Source of the DNA: Xanthobacter autotrophicus Py2
GTDB taxonomy: Bacteria > Pseudomonadota > Alphaproteobacteria > Rhizobiales > Xanthobacteraceae
Length of the DNA: 64,000 bases
NCBI GenBank assembly: GCA_000017645.1
Contig: CP000781.1
Location: forward strand, 4,637,501-4,701,500
Direction: 5' to 3'
In this document: one piece after another, positions 43,519 through 55,196 of the stretch
How positions within the stretch are numbered: the first letter of the stretch is position 1
Layout of the letters: each line of letters opens with the position of its first letter
Translations under genes and position numbers: made by a program
The notes under the pieces: generated by a model
Database searches by the model: none
Told to the model about the DNA's origin: nothing
What the model saw: the letters and a program-made list of their open reading frames with translations, nothing else

Positions 43519-46500
43519 TGGGAAAAGTGCGCACCCTCGCCAAATGGACCGGCCTTGCGCTTGCGGGCCTGACGCTGCTGCTCGCCCTGGCGTTCGGCGC
43601 CATCCAGACACCGCCGGGCAAGGCGCTTCTGGCGCGCGTGGGCTCTTCACTTGCCTCCGCCAACGGGCTGAATGTCGAAATCTCCGGCATTACCGGCTTT
43701 GTGCCCGCCAACATGGCGGTGGCGCGGATCGTTGCGTCCGATCCCAAGGGCCCGTTCGCCGAGGTGGAGAATGTGAGCCTCGACTGGAATCCCCTGTCGC
43801 TGCTCCTCGGCTCACTCGACATCGACGCCGCCGGCGCCACCCGCATCGCGCTCCAGCGCAAGCCCGAGCTGCCACCGGCCCCGGCTTCGCCCCAGACCAC
43901 CAGCGGTGGCGGCGGCTTCGCCCTGCCGGTGCGGATCGGCCGTCTGTCGCTCGATGAAATCGTCATCGACGAGCCGGTGCTCGGGCATGCCGCCGTGCTG
44001 TCGCTGGTGGCCACCGCCGAGCTGCGCTCGCTGGAGCGGGGGCTGTCCGGCGCCTTCAATCTCAAGCGGCGGGACCAGCCGGGCAGCCTCACCGGCCGGC
44101 TCGGCTATGTGCCGCAGACCGAGCACCTCGACCTCGACATCACCGCCGAAGAACCGGCCGGGGGCCTCGTGGCGCGGGCGGCCGGCATCGCCGACCTGCC
44201 GGCCATCACGGCGACCCTCAAGGGCGTCGGCCCGCTGGATGCCTGGGACGGGCGTCTCGACGTTGCGGCCGGCACCGCTGCCAGGATCGAGGGTTCGGCA
44301 AAGGTGCGGGCCACCGGTGCGGCGCGGCGCGTAAGTTTCACTGCCGAGGCCGACATCGCCCGGCTGGTTCCGGCCCAGATTGCGCCCCTGCTGGAAGGGG
44401 GCGTGGAGCTCGCCGGCGCCGCCACCATCGACAAGGCGCGGCGCATCGCCATCGAGAGCGCCACCGCCCGCTCCGCCGGCTTCGGCGCTGGCGTGCACGG
44501 CAGCGTGGATGCGGACGCCATGACCGCCGATCTTGCTTTCGGCCTCAAGGCCGGCGAGGCGGGCCGCTTCGCCGCGCTCGCGCCGGGCGTCACCTGGAAG
44601 GCGGCGGGGGTGGAGGGCACCCTGAAGGGCGCGTTCACGTCCCCCGTGCTTGCCGCCCGCGCCACCGCCGAGGGCCTGAAGGGCGCCGGCTATGGCGCCG
44701 CCACCGTCGAAATCACCGCAGCCACCCTTCCCGATGCCCGCCAGACCCTCGCCTTCACCCTGGATGGCAAGGCGGACGGGCTTTCCGCCGACGATCCGAA
44801 GGTGGCGCAGGCGCTGGGACGCACCGCCCGCTTCCACGTGGCCGGCGCGCAGCCCAAGGGGCGTGCCCCCGCCGTCACCGCCGCCACGGTGGAGCTTGCC
44901 GCCCTCACCAGCCGCTTCAGCGGCAATGCCTCGGCGGAGAAGATCGCCGGCACGCTCAAGCTGGAGAAGCTGGATCTCGCCGCCTTCTCCCCCCTCGCCG
45001 GGCGGACGCTGGCGGGCACGGCGGCGCTGGACGCCACCATCGACGCCAGCGGCGATCTTTCCCGCGTGGATACGAGCATCACCGGCGGCACCAGGGATGT
45101 GGCGACCGGCATCGCGGCGGTGGACGGCCTGTTCGGCGGTACCACGACCCTGGCCGCCAAGCTGGCGCGGGACGGGCAGAATGCCATCCGCGTCGACCGC
45201 TTCAGCCTCGCCTCTGACAGCCTGACGGTGACCGCCGACGGCACGCTCTCGCGAGCCCGCGCCGACCTTGCGGCGAAGCTGGCGCTTGCGGATGTGGCAA
45301 AGCTTGACCCCCGCGTCTCCGGCGCGGTGACGGGCGAGGCGGCGTTCCGGGGCAGCCTGGACAACCTCGGCCTCACCGCCCGGCTGCTGATGCCCGCCGG
45401 CACCGCCATGAAGCAGAAGGTGGAGGGCCTCAGCCTTGCCGTTACGGCCTCCGACCTCACCGGAAACCCGGCGGCGCAGTTCACCCTCGACGGTCGGGTG
45501 GCCGGCAAGCCTGCCACCGGTTCGGGCGCCTTCGCTACGCTGGCGGATGGGGCGCGGCAGCTGAAGGACCTCGTCCTCGCCATCGGTTCGGTCTCGGCCA
45601 AGGGCGAAGTGCGGCTCGATGGCAAGGGCCTTGCGGACGGGACGCTCGCCATCGCCGCCGGCGACCTCAATGATCTGTCGCCCCTCGCGCTCACCGAGCT
45701 GGCCGGGCGGCTCACAGCCGATGTGCGCCTCGACGCCACCGGCGGGCGCCAGCGCGTGGCGGTGAAGGCGGATGCCGCCAATGTCTCAGCCGCCGGGCAG
45801 AGCGTGGGCAGCGCGCGCATCGATGCCACCGTGGTGGACCCGGCCGGCGCCCCGGCGCTGGACGGCACGGTGCGGCTGCGCGCCGTGAACGCCGGCGGCA
45901 TGGACATTTCGCAGGCCAATCTCACCGCCAATGGCGCGGCGGGGGGAACGAGCGTCAATCTCGATGCCGTGGTCAACGGCGCGACGCTGACCACCACCGG
46001 TCTTCTCACCCCGCGCGACGGCACCATCGGCTTCCGCCTCGATCGCCTCAATCTCGCGCGCGGCGGCACCAGCATCACCACTGCCGCACCGGCCAATTTC
46101 CGCTGGTCGGGCGACACCCTCGCCATCGACCGGCTGACGCTGACCACGCGCGGCGGCAGCGCCAGCGTGTCCGGCCGGGCCGGCTCTTCGCTGGCGCTGG
46201 ACGTGACCCTCACCACCCTGCCGCTGGCGCTGGCGGACCTCGCCGCCCCGGGTCTCAATCTATCCGGCACGCTGTCCGGCAGCGCGCGGCTCGAAGGGCC
46301 AGCGGCGGCGCCTACCGGCACCTATTCCCTGACCGTCGCCCGGGTCAGCACCCGCGACCTGTCCGCCAACGGCATCGGCCCGCTCGATGTCCGCGCCGAT
46401 GGCCGGTTCGCGGATGGGCGCGTGAGCACGCGCACGACCGTGACCGGGCGGTTCCTGTCGGATGTGACCCTCACCGGCTCGGCGCCCCTGGGCGCGGGCG

Positions 46501-47804
46501 ATCTCGATCTCGCGATCCGGGGCGCGCTGGATCTCGGCGTTGCCAATCCCATGCTCGCCACCTCCGGCGCGCAGGTGCGCGGCCGGGCGGCTATCGATGC
46601 CACCGTGCGCGGCACCGCCGCCGCACCACGGGCGGGCGGCACGGTGCGCATCTCCGGTGCCCGCTTCGACGATGGCGTGAACGGGGTCAACCTCTCCAAC
46701 ATCGAGGGCGTCATCACCGGCACGGATCGCTCGGTGACCCTGTCGTCCCTCACCGCGCGCACGCCCAATGGCGGCGGCCTCTCGGCGCGCGGCACGGTGG
46801 CGCTGGAGCCGGCGCAGGGCTTCCCCGGTCGCATCGACGTGGATCTCACCAATGCCGGCCTCGTCAACAGCGACCTGATGCGCCTCGTGGCCGAGGGGCG
46901 GCTCGCGGTGGAAGGGGCGTTTGCCAACAATCCGCGTGTCACCGGCCGGCTGGTGGTGCGCCATCTCGACGTGAACATTCCTGATCGCCTGCCCGGCGGC
47001 GGCGCAGCGCTGAACGTGCGGCACGTGAACGGCGGCCGCAACTGGAACGTGAGTACCAACCGACCGGGCGGCAAGGCCGGGGCCAACGCGCCGCGCCGGA
47101 GCAATGCCGGCATGGCGCTGGACCTCACGGTCTCGGCCCCGAACAACGTGTTCGTGCGCGGCATGGGTCTGGAGGCCGAACTCGGCGGCGACCTCAAGGT
47201 GGGCGGCACCACCGCCAGCCCGGCGACGCTCGGCGGCTTCGAGATGCGGCGCGGCACCTTCGACATTCTGGGCCGGCGGCTGAATTTCACCCGCGGCAAG
47301 ATCACCTTCAACGGCACCACGGACCCGGACCTCGACTTCGTGGCGGAAACCACCGCCAACGACATCACCGCGCAGATTCTGGTCACCGGGGCGGCCTCGC
47401 GCCCGGACGTGACCTTCAGTTCCACCCCCACCCTGCCGCAGGACGAGGTGCTCTCGCGCCTCATGTTCGGCCGCTCCGCCGGCTCGCTGACGGGAGCGCA
47501 GGCGCTGCAGATCGCCCAGACCATCGCGCAATTCTCCGGCGGCTCCGGCGTGCTCGACCAGATGCGCCGCTCGCTGGGCGTGGACAGTCTGGACGTGGGC
47601 ACCAATGCCGCCGGCACCGGCGGCCAGGTGGGCATCGGCCGACGCCTCAACGACCGCATGTATCTGGGCGTGCGGCAGGGCACGACGCCCGGCTCCAGCC
47701 AGGTCACGGTCGACATGGACATCACCAAGAACATCCGCCTGCAGGGCGCCACCGGCGCCGACGGCTCGGCCGAGGTCGGCATCGGCGCCCAGTGGGACTA
47801 CTGA
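43518..47804 (+). CDS. tamB: Translocation and assembly module protein TamB
   Basis: About 1428 residues. An N-terminal membrane anchor (residues 8-29, AKWTGLALAGLTLLLALAFG) precedes a very long beta-rich periplasmic region. The C-terminal DUF490/TamB domain is clear: GGFEMRRGTFDILGRRLNFT, RGKITFNGTTDPDLDFVAET, LPQDEVLSRLMFGRSAGSLT and IRLQGATGADGSAEVGIGAQ ending in WDY. It pairs with TamA and belongs to the AsmA superfamily of bridge-like lipid carriers. The ATG overlaps the tamA stop. Confidence 0.93.
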   Translation: MGKVRTLAKWTGLALAGLTLLLALAFGAIQTPPGKALLARVGSSLASANGLNVEISGITGFVPANMAVARIVASDPKGPFAEVENVSLDWNPLSLLLGSLDIDAAGATRIALQRKPELPPAPASPQTTSGGGGFALPVRIGRLSLDEIVIDEPVLGHAAVLSLVATAELRSLERGLSGAFNLKRRDQPGSLTGRLGYVPQTEHLDLDITAEEPAGGLVARAAGIADLPAITATLKGVGPLDAWDGRLDVAAGTAARIEGSAKVRATGAARRVSFTAEADIARLVPAQIAPLLEGGVELAGAATIDKARRIAIESATARSAGFGAGVHGSVDADAMTADLAFGLKAGEAGRFAALAPGVTWKAAGVEGTLKGAFTSPVLAARATAEGLKGAGYGAATVEITAATLPDARQTLAFTLDGKADGLSADDPKVAQALGRTARFHVAGAQPKGRAPAVTAATVELAALTSRFSGNASAEKIAGTLKLEKLDLAAFSPLAGRTLAGTAALDATIDASGDLSRVDTSITGGTRDVATGIAAVDGLFGGTTTLAAKLARDGQNAIRVDRFSLASDSLTVTADGTLSRARADLAAKLALADVAKLDPRVSGAVTGEAAFRGSLDNLGLTARLLMPAGTAMKQKVEGLSLAVTASDLTGNPAAQFTLDGRVAGKPATGSGAFATLADGARQLKDLVLAIGSVSAKGEVRLDGKGLADGTLAIAAGDLNDLSPLALTELAGRLTADVRLDATGGRQRVAVKADAANVSAAGQSVGSARIDATVVDPAGAPALDGTVRLRAVNAGGMDISQANLTANGAAGGTSVNLDAVVNGATLTTTGLLTPRDGTIGFRLDRLNLARGGTSITTAAPANFRWSGDTLAIDRLTLTTRGGSASVSGRAGSSLALDVTLTTLPLALADLAAPGLNLSGTLSGSARLEGPAAAPTGTYSLTVARVSTRDLSANGIGPLDVRADGRFADGRVSTRTTVTGRFLSDVTLTGSAPLGAGDLDLAIRGALDLGVANPMLATSGAQVRGRAAIDATVRGTAAAPRAGGTVRISGARFDDGVNGVNLSNIEGVITGTDRSVTLSSLTARTPNGGGLSARGTVALEPAQGFPGRIDVDLTNAGLVNSDLMRLVAEGRLAVEGAFANNPRVTGRLVVRHLDVNIPDRLPGGGAALNVRHVNGGRNWNVSTNRPGGKAGANAPRRSNAGMALDLTVSAPNNVFVRGMGLEAELGGDLKVGGTTASPATLGGFEMRRGTFDILGRRLNFTRGKITFNGTTDPDLDFVAETTANDITAQILVTGAASRPDVTFSSTPTLPQDEVLSRLMFGRSAGSLTGAQALQIAQTIAQFSGGSGVLDQMRRSLGVDSLDVGTNAAGTGGQVGIGRRLNDRMYLGVRQGTTPGSSQVTVDMDITKNIRLQGATGADGSAEVGIGAQWDY

Positions 47805-47980
47805 GCGGCGCGGGGCAGGGGAGGGCGCGGCTTATTGCTGCGCTCAAGTTGAGCCAGCGCCTTTAACCGGCCCGCAATGCGGACCATGATGCCGGGGTTC
47901 GCACCATCGAATCCCGGCGCCCGGCCTTCCCTGATGCGAGCCCCGCGCATGGCGCCAAGCCGCAACCGTTCAGGGATCAC

Positions 47981-49261
47981 GTGGACCAGATCACCCCCGC
48001 TGCCGACACCGCGTCGCGTGACCTGCCGAAGGCGGCGGGACACGGCGGCCTCATCGCCGCCGTGTGGCATCGCAAATGGCGGATCGCCGCCCTTATGCTG
48101 GTGCTGGCCGGGGCGGGCTGGGGGCTGCTGCGCTGGCGCGCGGGGCCGGAGGTGGTGGTCTATCCGGTGGTGAAGGCCGAGCTGGTGCGCACCGTGGTCG
48201 CCACCGGCCATGTGGAGACCCCCTACCGGGTGAGCATCGGCAGCCAGATCACCGGCACCGTCAAGGAGGTGCTGGTGGAGGAGGGCCAGAGCGTGCGGCA
48301 GGGCCAGCCGCTGGTTTCCCTCGACGCCACCGAGCTTGAGTCCGCAGTGGTGCAGGCCGAGGGCGCCGTGGCCCAGGCCGACGCCCGCATGCGGCAGCTG
48401 CGCGAACTCACCAAGCCCGCCGCCGACGAGGCGCAAAAGCAGGCCCGTGCCAACCTCGACAATGCCCGCGCCGCCTTCGATCGCGCCGACAAGCTGGCCA
48501 AATCTGGCGCCGGCACCCAGGCGACCCTGGACGAGGCGACACGGGCGCTGAATGTCGCCCTGACGCTGGCGCGCACGGCGGAGCTGCAGGTCTACACCTC
48601 AAGTCCCGGCGGCAGCGATTATGTCATCGCCGAGACCCAGCTGAGCCAGGCCAAGGCGAACCTTGCCACTGCCCGGGCGCGGCTCGGCTACGCCACCATC
48701 ACCGCCCCGCGCGACGGCGTGCTCATCACCCGCAGCGTGGAGCGCGGCGCCGTGGTGCAGGCGGGCAAGACGCTGCTGGTGCTGGCGCCGGCCGGCGACA
48801 CCCAGCTCGTGGTCCAGATCGACGAGAAGAACCTCAGCCTGCTCAAGCTCGGCCAGAGCGCGCTGGCGTCCGCCGACGCCTATCCGGACCAGCGGTTCCC
48901 CGCGAGCCTTACCTATATCAACCCCTCCGTGGACATCACCCGGGCCTCGGTGGAGGTGAAGCTTACGGTGCCCGAACCGCCGGTCTACCTGCGGCAGGAC
49001 ATGACCGTTTCCGTGGACATCGCGGTGGATCGCCGGCCGGACGCGGTGGTGGTGCCCGCGCGCACCGTGCACAGCCCCACCTCGGCGGCGCCGTTCGTGC
49101 TGGTGGCGCGGGACGGGCGGGCGCGGGAGCAGAAGGTCCGCCTCGGCCTGAGGGCCGGCGACCAGGTTCAGGTGCTGGAGGGGCTCACCCCCGGCGAGGC
49201 GGTGCTGCCGGTGGCCTCGGGGGTGCGCGCCGGCCAGCGCATCCGGCCGGTGTCGCGATGA
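47981..49261 (+). CDS. Membrane fusion protein of a MacAB-like ABC exporter
   Basis: About 426 residues, HlyD/MacA type. One membrane helix (about residues 35-51) is followed by a beta-barrel/lipoyl segment (VSIGSQITGTVKEVLVEEGQ), a coiled-coil hairpin (about residues 120-215, rich in Ala/Gln/Glu) and the closing lipoyl half (ARLGYATITAPRDGVLITRS). GTG start at 47981 with AGGGA upstream. Stop overlaps the permease start. It should connect the inner-membrane exporter to an outer-membrane channel. Confidence 0.87.
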   Translation: MDQITPAADTASRDLPKAAGHGGLIAAVWHRKWRIAALMLVLAGAGWGLLRWRAGPEVVVYPVVKAELVRTVVATGHVETPYRVSIGSQITGTVKEVLVEEGQSVRQGQPLVSLDATELESAVVQAEGAVAQADARMRQLRELTKPAADEAQKQARANLDNARAAFDRADKLAKSGAGTQATLDEATRALNVALTLARTAELQVYTSSPGGSDYVIAETQLSQAKANLATARARLGYATITAPRDGVLITRSVERGAVVQAGKTLLVLAPAGDTQLVVQIDEKNLSLLKLGQSALASADAYPDQRFPASLTYINPSVDITRASVEVKLTVPEPPVYLRQDMTVSVDIAVDRRPDAVVVPARTVHSPTSAAPFVLVARDGRAREQKVRLGLRAGDQVQVLEGLTPGEAVLPVASGVRAGQRIRPVSR

Positions 49262-50476
49262 ACCGCTGGCTGCCGTTCGAATGGATCGCCGCCCTGCGCT
49301 TCCTCGGCGAAGGGCGCATGCAGACCGCCTTCATCCTCGGCGGCATCACCATCGGCGTGGGCGTGATCGTGTTCATGTCGGCCATGCTGGCCGGGCTCCA
49401 GACCAATTTCATCAAGCGGGTGCTGACCTCCCAGCCGCAGATCCAGCTGCTGCCGCCGGAGGAGGTGGCGCGTCCGCTGCGCTTCGATCCGGGCGTGATC
49501 GAGGGCGCGCTGGTGCAGAAGCCGTCCCAGCGCATTCTCTCCATCGACCAGTGGCAGTCCATCGCTGTCGCCATGCGGGCGCGGCCTGACGTGGTGGTGG
49601 TGGCACCCACGGCGTCGGGATCGGCCCTCGCGGTGCGGGGCGACGCCAGCCGCTCCATCTCCATCACCGGCATGGAGCCGGAGCAGTATTTCCGCATCGT
49701 GCGGGTGCCCGACTATCTGGTGGCGGGGGAGGCGCGCCTCGGCACCGATGACATTCTCGTCGGCACCGAGCTGGCGAAGGACCTGGGCGCTGGCGTGGGC
49801 GACAAGCTCAACGTGACCACGGCTAACGGGAGCGGGCGCATCCTCACCATCACCGGCATCTTCGATTTCGGCAACAAGGCGGCCAACGGGCGCAACACCT
49901 ATGTGGCCCTGCGCACCGCCCAGAGCCTGCTCAACCTCATCGGCGGCGTCACCACCATCGACATGACGGTGACCGACACCTACGCCGCCGAGGACATCGC
50001 CCGCGACATCGCCGCCGTGGTGCCGGTGGAGGCGGACAGCTGGATCACCACCAACGCCCAGTTCTTCACCGCGGTGCGGGCGCAGCAGACCTCCAACACC
50101 CTGATCCGGCTGTTCGTGGGCATCTCGGTGGCGTTCGGCATCGCCGCCGTGCTGGTGGTATCGGTGATCCAGCGCTCCAAGGACATCGGCATCCTGCGCG
50201 CCATGGGCGCGTCCCGCGGGCGGATCCTGCGGGTCTTCCTCATCCAGGGTGGAGTGCTGGGCCTCTTCGGCTCTCTGCTGGGGTCGGCGGCCGGCGCCGG
50301 AGCGCTCATCCTCTGGCACCACCTGCTGCGGCAGGTGGACGGCTCGGAGCTGTTCCCGCTGATCCTGGAGCCGAGCCTGTTCGTGGCCGCAGCGCTGCTC
50401 GCCACCCTGACCGGCGTGGTCGCCGGCCTTGCCCCGGCGGTGCGCGCCGCCAGCATCGATCCGGTGGAGGCGATCC

Positions 50477-50484
<8 letters not shown>
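49258..50484 (+). CDS. FtsX-like ABC permease of the MacB type (separate from its ATPase)
   Basis: About 408 residues. N-terminal helix [20 protein letters not shown], a large periplasmic domain, and three C-terminal helices with the conserved [20 protein letters not shown] before [20 protein letters not shown]. It ends [17 protein letters not shown], a MacB/LolC hallmark. It overlaps the fusion-protein stop by four bases and the ATPase start by eight. The substrate is unknown; mechanotransmission-type exporters of this class move lipids, peptides or drugs. Confidence 0.88.
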
Positions 50485-51166
<682 letters not shown>

Positions 51167-51287
51167 CGCACTGAGCCGGGAGTGGCTTCGTCCGGTTGAG
51201 GCCGGCGGGGGCTGGTGGCACCGATCAATCCCATACCCGCGGAACGCGATCGCGTCTTATCCTGAGGCAACCACAAGGAGGAGCGCC

Positions 51288-52574
51288 ATGTCCGAGAATG
51301 CCGCGCTGCAAGCCCGCCGAACCAAGGCCATTCCCCGGGGCATCGCCACCGCCTATCCGGTCTTCGCGCAGAAGGCCGAGGGGTCGGAGGTCTGGGACGC
51401 CGATGGCACGCGCTACATCGATTTCGCCGGCGGCATCGCCGTGCTCAACACCGGACACCGCCATCCCAGAGTGCTGGCGGCGGTGCGCGCCCAGCTCGAC
51501 GCCTATACCCACACCGCGTTCCAGATCGTGCCCTACGAGCCCTATGTGGCCCTGTGCGAGCGGCTGAACGCCATCGCCCCCTTCACCGGCGCAGCGAAAT
51601 CCATCCTGTTCTCCACCGGTGCCGAGGCGGTGGAGAACGCGGTGAAGATCGCCAAGGCCGCCACCGGCCGCACCGGTGTCATCTCCTTTTCCGGCGGCTT
51701 CCACGGCCGCACGGCGCTGACCATGGCGCTCACGGGCAAGGTGCTGCCCTACAAGAAGAAGTTCGGCATCTCCCCGCCCGGCATCTTCCATCTCCCGTTC
51801 CCCTGCGCCGACCATGGCGTGAGCGTCGCCGACACGCTCAAGGCGCTCGACTACCTGTTCCGCGCTGACATCGGCCCGCAGGACGTGGCGGCGATCATCA
51901 TCGAGCCGGTGCAGGGCGAGGGCGGCTTCCTGCCGGCGCCCACCGAGCTGCTTGTGGCCTTGCGCCAGACCTGCGACGCGCACGGCATCGTATTGATCGC
52001 CGACGAGGTGCAGACCGGCTTTGCCCGCACCGGCCGCATGTTCGGCATCGAGCATTCCGGGGTCGAGCCGGATCTCGTCACCGTGGCCAAGTCGCTGGCC
52101 GGCGGCTTTCCCCTGTCGGGCGTGATCGGTCGGGAGGCGATCATGGATGCCGCCGAGCCGGGCGGACTCGGCGGCACCTATGCCGGCAATCCCATCGCCT
52201 GCGCCGCCGCCCTCGCCGTGCTGGACGTGATCGCCGAGGAGAAGCTGGTGGAGCGCGCCAACGCCATCGGCGCCCGCATCAAGGACGCCCTTACCCGCAT
52301 GGCCCTGCGCAACGACGCCGTTGCCATCGGCTCCATCCGGGGGCCGGGCGCCATGGTCGCCTTCGACGTGGTGAAGAAGCGCGGCACCGTGGAGCCCGAC
52401 GCCGACGCCGCCCGGCGCGTGACCCAGGCGGCTCTGGCCGACGGGCTCATCCTCATCACCTGCGGCGTCTACGGCAATACCATCCGCCTCCTGAACCCGC
52501 TGACCATCCCCGACGCGCTCCTCGATGAGGGCCTCGGCAAGCTGGAGCGGGCGCTGGTGGCAGGTGCGGCCTGA
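51288..52574 (+). CDS. gabT: 4-aminobutyrate transaminase (class III aminotransferase)
   Basis: About 428 residues. PLP-binding Lys268 is in [16 protein letters not shown]. Other class III features are [67 protein letters not shown] and [23 protein letters not shown] and the GHRHP loop are typical of GabT; 5-aminovalerate or a related omega-amino acid is also possible. AAGGAGGA precedes the ATG at 51288. No gabD neighbour is present. Confidence 0.8.
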   Translation: MSENAALQARRTKAIPRGIATAYPVFAQKAEGSEVWDADGTRYIDFAGGIAVLNTGHRHPRVLAAVRAQLDAYTHTAFQIVPYEPYVALCERLNAIAPFTGAAKSILFSTGAEAVENAVKIAKAATGRTGVISFSGGFHGRTALTMALTGKVLPYKKKFGISPPGIFHLPFPCADHGVSVADTLKALDYLFRADIGPQDVAAIIIEPVQGEGGFLPAPTELLVALRQTCDAHGIVLIADEVQTGFARTGRMFGIEHSGVEPDLVTVAKSLAGGFPLSGVIGREAIMDAAEPGGLGGTYAGNPIACAAALAVLDVIAEEKLVERANAIGARIKDALTRMALRNDAVAIGSIRGPGAMVAFDVVKKRGTVEPDADAARRVTQAALADGLILITCGVYGNTIRLLNPLTIPDALLDEGLGKLERALVAGAA

Positions 52575-52805
52575 AGCTGGCGAGCTTGATGGATTCGTTG
52601 AAGCGGGCGGTTTCGGAAGGCCGGCCCGCTTCCTTGGCGCCTACAGTGCGCGGGAGCCCGAAGCAGCGCTCAAGGCGGCACCGCAATCATGTGATGATGT
52701 CGGGGGTGGAATGCGTCGCCGAACCCAGCTGCACGTCCAGCTCCGCAAGCGCCGAGCCCATGAGCCCTTATGCCGTGCCGGTGATCGTGCTGTGCGGGGT
52801 AGAAA

Positions 52806-52881
52806 TGGCTCCCTGAGCAGGACTCGAACCTGCGACCATTCGATTAACAGTCGAACGCTCTACCAACTGAGCTATCAGGGA
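52806..52881 (-). tRNA. tRNA-Asn (anticodon GTT), CCA encoded
   Basis: The minus strand gives acceptor arms TCCCTGA/TCAGGGA, discriminator G and an encoded CCA. The D-arm is GCTCAGTTGGTAGAGC, the anticodon arm CGACTGTTAATCG and the T-arm GCAGGTTCGAGTCCTGC. Total 76 bases. The 230 bases between gabT and this gene show nothing else. Confidence 0.97.
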
Positions 52882-52969
52882 CCGTGGGTCTTGCGACCGA
52901 GGCGGGCGATATAGCAACCGCTTGCCCGCTTGTGAAGTCGAAACGCGCATTTTCTGCGCCCGCATTGCC

Positions 52970-52993
52970 GCACCCGGTCCGCAGACCGGGTGC
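52970..52993. terminator. Hairpin downstream of the MsbA-like gene
   Basis: A perfect 10-bp stem GCACCCGGTC/GACCGGGTGC with a 4-base loop, 15 bases past the stop of the minus-strand exporter gene. No U-tract follows in that direction. Probably a transcript end. Confidence 0.6.
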
Positions 52994-53007
52994 AAGGCCT
53001 TGTAAAA

Positions 53008-54873
53008 TCAGGCGTGGAGGCGTGTGCCGGTAGCCTCGCCGAGATTGTCCACAGGCGCGCCGGCGCTGCCTTCGGCGCCTTCCTGCTGCTTCTGCTCGTG
53101 GGAGAACTGGGCGAAATAGAAGCCGTAATAACGGCCCCGCCGGGCGATCAGCTCGTCATGGGTGCCGTGCTCCACCACGCGGCCATGCTCCACCACGCAG
53201 ATCTTGTGCGCGCGCACCACGGTCTGCAGGCGATGGGCGATGACGATGGTGGTGCGCTGGTGCTGCAGCTCGTTCAGCGCCCGCTGCACCAGCGCCTCCG
53301 ATTCGGAATCGAGGGCGGCGGTAGCCTCGTCCAAAAGCAGGATGGGCGCATTCTTCAGGAAGGCGCGGGCAATGGCGATGCGCTGGCGCTGGCCGCCTGA
53401 GAGCTGGGCGCCGTGCTCGCCGACCGGCGTGTCGTAGCCGTTCTCGAAGCCCATGATGAAGTCGTGGGCGTGGGCCGCGCGCGCAGCCGCGACGATCTCC
53501 TCGTCGGTGGCGCCGGGGCGGCCGAAGCCGATATTGTCCTTCACCGTGCCGGAGAAGAGGTAGACGTCCTGGCTCACCAGGGCGACGTTGGCCCGCACCG
53601 ACGAGCGGGTCACGCCGCGAGCGTCGATGTCGTCGATGAGCACCGCGCCGCCCTGCGGATCATAGAAGCGCTCGATGAGGTTGATGATGGTGGTCTTGCC
53701 GCCGCCGGACTGGCCCACGAGGGCCGTGGTCTGGCCCGGCTCGGCCACCAGGTCGAGGCCGCGCAGCACGTTCTCGCCGGGGCGATAGCCGAACACCACC
53801 TCACGGAACTCCACCCGGCCGCGGGGGCGGGGCAGGGCCGGCACGCCGGGGGCGTCACGGTCGGGGGAGGGGGCGTCGAGCAGCTCGAACAGCATGCGCG
53901 CGCCCATGACGTGGCTGGCGAGGTCCACATGCATGCGGGCGAGCCGCTTGGCCGGCTCGTAGGCGAGGAGCAGCGCGGTGAGCACCGAGAAGAACTGGCC
54001 GGGGGAGCGGCCCAGCTCGATCACATTGTAACCGGCGTAGAGCACCACGCCACCGATGGCGAGGCCGCCCAGGGTCTCCATGAGCGGGCTGGACTTGGCC
54101 TGGGTGCGCACCAGGCGGTTGGAATTGGCCTCCACGTCGTCGATGAACTTGTGGGTGCGCTCGCGCATCACCGGCTCAAGCGTGTAGGCCTTCACCGTGC
54201 GCACGCCCTGGATCGCCTCCATGGCGATGGAGGACAGCTGTACCCCGGAGCGGAAGCCGGAGGTGAACAGGGTCTTGGTCTTCTTGATCAGCTTGCGGGT
54301 GCCGATGACCGCCGTGGGCATCACCACCAGGGCGATGACGGCCAGGAACGGGTCCTGCACGATGGCCACCGTCGCCAGCATGACCAGGGACAGGGCGTCG
54401 CGCCCGATGCTGGTGACAACGAGGTCCAGCGCGCCGCGCGCGCCATTGGCGCCGGTCGAGAAGCGGCCGGTGATCTCGGCGGTGTGGTGCCTGGCGAAAT
54501 AGCTCGCGTCCTGCAGCAGGATCTGGTCGAACGCGCGCTTCTGGTTGTCGGCGACGATGCGGTTGCCCACCCGCGCCATGGTGATGCTCTGGCCGTAGGC
54601 CGAGGCGCCCTTGATGATGGACAAAAGCATGACCGCGCCGGACACCGCCCACACCGCCTGGGGCGTGGGGGCGACGAAGATGGCGTTCACCGCGTCCCGC
54701 ATCAAATAGGCTAGCAGCGCCGTGCAGGCGCCCATGAGGCCCATGAACACGAAGGCCAGCGCATAGCCCTTCCAGTGGGTGCGGCCGTCCGAAAGGAGCA
54801 GGCGGCGCAATACCGCCCTGGTCTCGTCCTTTGCGGCGCCCTGGCTCTGGCTCTGGGGGGCTTTTGAACTCAT
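53008..54873 (-). CDS. MsbA-like ABC exporter (fused permease and ATPase)
   Basis: About 621 residues, a half-transporter that should dimerise. Six membrane helices lie in residues 35-330. The C-terminal ATPase has Walker A GQSGGGKTT, Q-loop VSQDVYLFSGTVKDNIGFGR, signature LSGGQRQRIAIARAFLKN, Walker B ILLLDEATAALDSESE and switch His IVIAHRLQTV. MsbA-type proteins flip lipid A core in Gram-negatives; other lipid or peptide substrates are possible. It is flanked by tRNA-Asn and tRNA-Cys genes, all on the minus strand. Confidence 0.87.
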   Translation of the reverse strand: MSSKAPQSQSQGAAKDETRAVLRRLLLSDGRTHWKGYALAFVFMGLMGACTALLAYLMRDAVNAIFVAPTPQAVWAVSGAVMLLSIIKGASAYGQSITMARVGNRIVADNQKRAFDQILLQDASYFARHHTAEITGRFSTGANGARGALDLVVTSIGRDALSLVMLATVAIVQDPFLAVIALVVMPTAVIGTRKLIKKTKTLFTSGFRSGVQLSSIAMEAIQGVRTVKAYTLEPVMRERTHKFIDDVEANSNRLVRTQAKSSPLMETLGGLAIGGVVLYAGYNVIELGRSPGQFFSVLTALLLAYEPAKRLARMHVDLASHVMGARMLFELLDAPSPDRDAPGVPALPRPRGRVEFREVVFGYRPGENVLRGLDLVAEPGQTTALVGQSGGGKTTIINLIERFYDPQGGAVLIDDIDARGVTRSSVRANVALVSQDVYLFSGTVKDNIGFGRPGATDEEIVAAARAAHAHDFIMGFENGYDTPVGEHGAQLSGGQRQRIAIARAFLKNAPILLLDEATAALDSESEALVQRALNELQHQRTTIVIAHRLQTVVRAHKICVVEHGRVVEHGTHDELIARRGRYYGFYFAQFSHEQKQQEGAEGSAGAPVDNLGEATGTRLHA

Positions 54874-55106
54874 GCCTGTCTCCGGCGGCCAAAGGAGTGG
54901 GCCGCATAAGGTTCATCAACCGCCGACGCCTGCGCAAGTCAACGGTGTGTGGTATCGCGATGCGTCATGGATGGGGTGAGAAGGCCCGGAACCGCTGCTT
55001 CGGCGGCGTCTGTGGCCCGCAAGACGCGCTCTGGCGCCGGCGGCGATGCCACAGGATGGGGGTCTCGGCGCGCTCTGTCGTGGGTAGTGCGCTCTATCGC
55101 GGGGAG

Positions 55107-55180
55107 TGGAGGCCACGCCCGGAATCGAACCGGGGTGCACGGATTTGCAGTCCGCTGCGTAACCACTCCGCCACGTGGCC
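55107..55180 (-). tRNA. tRNA-Cys (anticodon GCA), CCA encoded
   Basis: The minus strand gives acceptor arms GGCCACG/CGTGGCC, discriminator T, an encoded CCA, anticodon arm GCGGACTGCAAATCCGT (loop CTGCAAA) and T-arm CCCCGGTTCGATTCCGGG. Total 74 bases. Confidence 0.97.
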
Positions 55181-55196
55181 TCACGAAGGCGCGTTC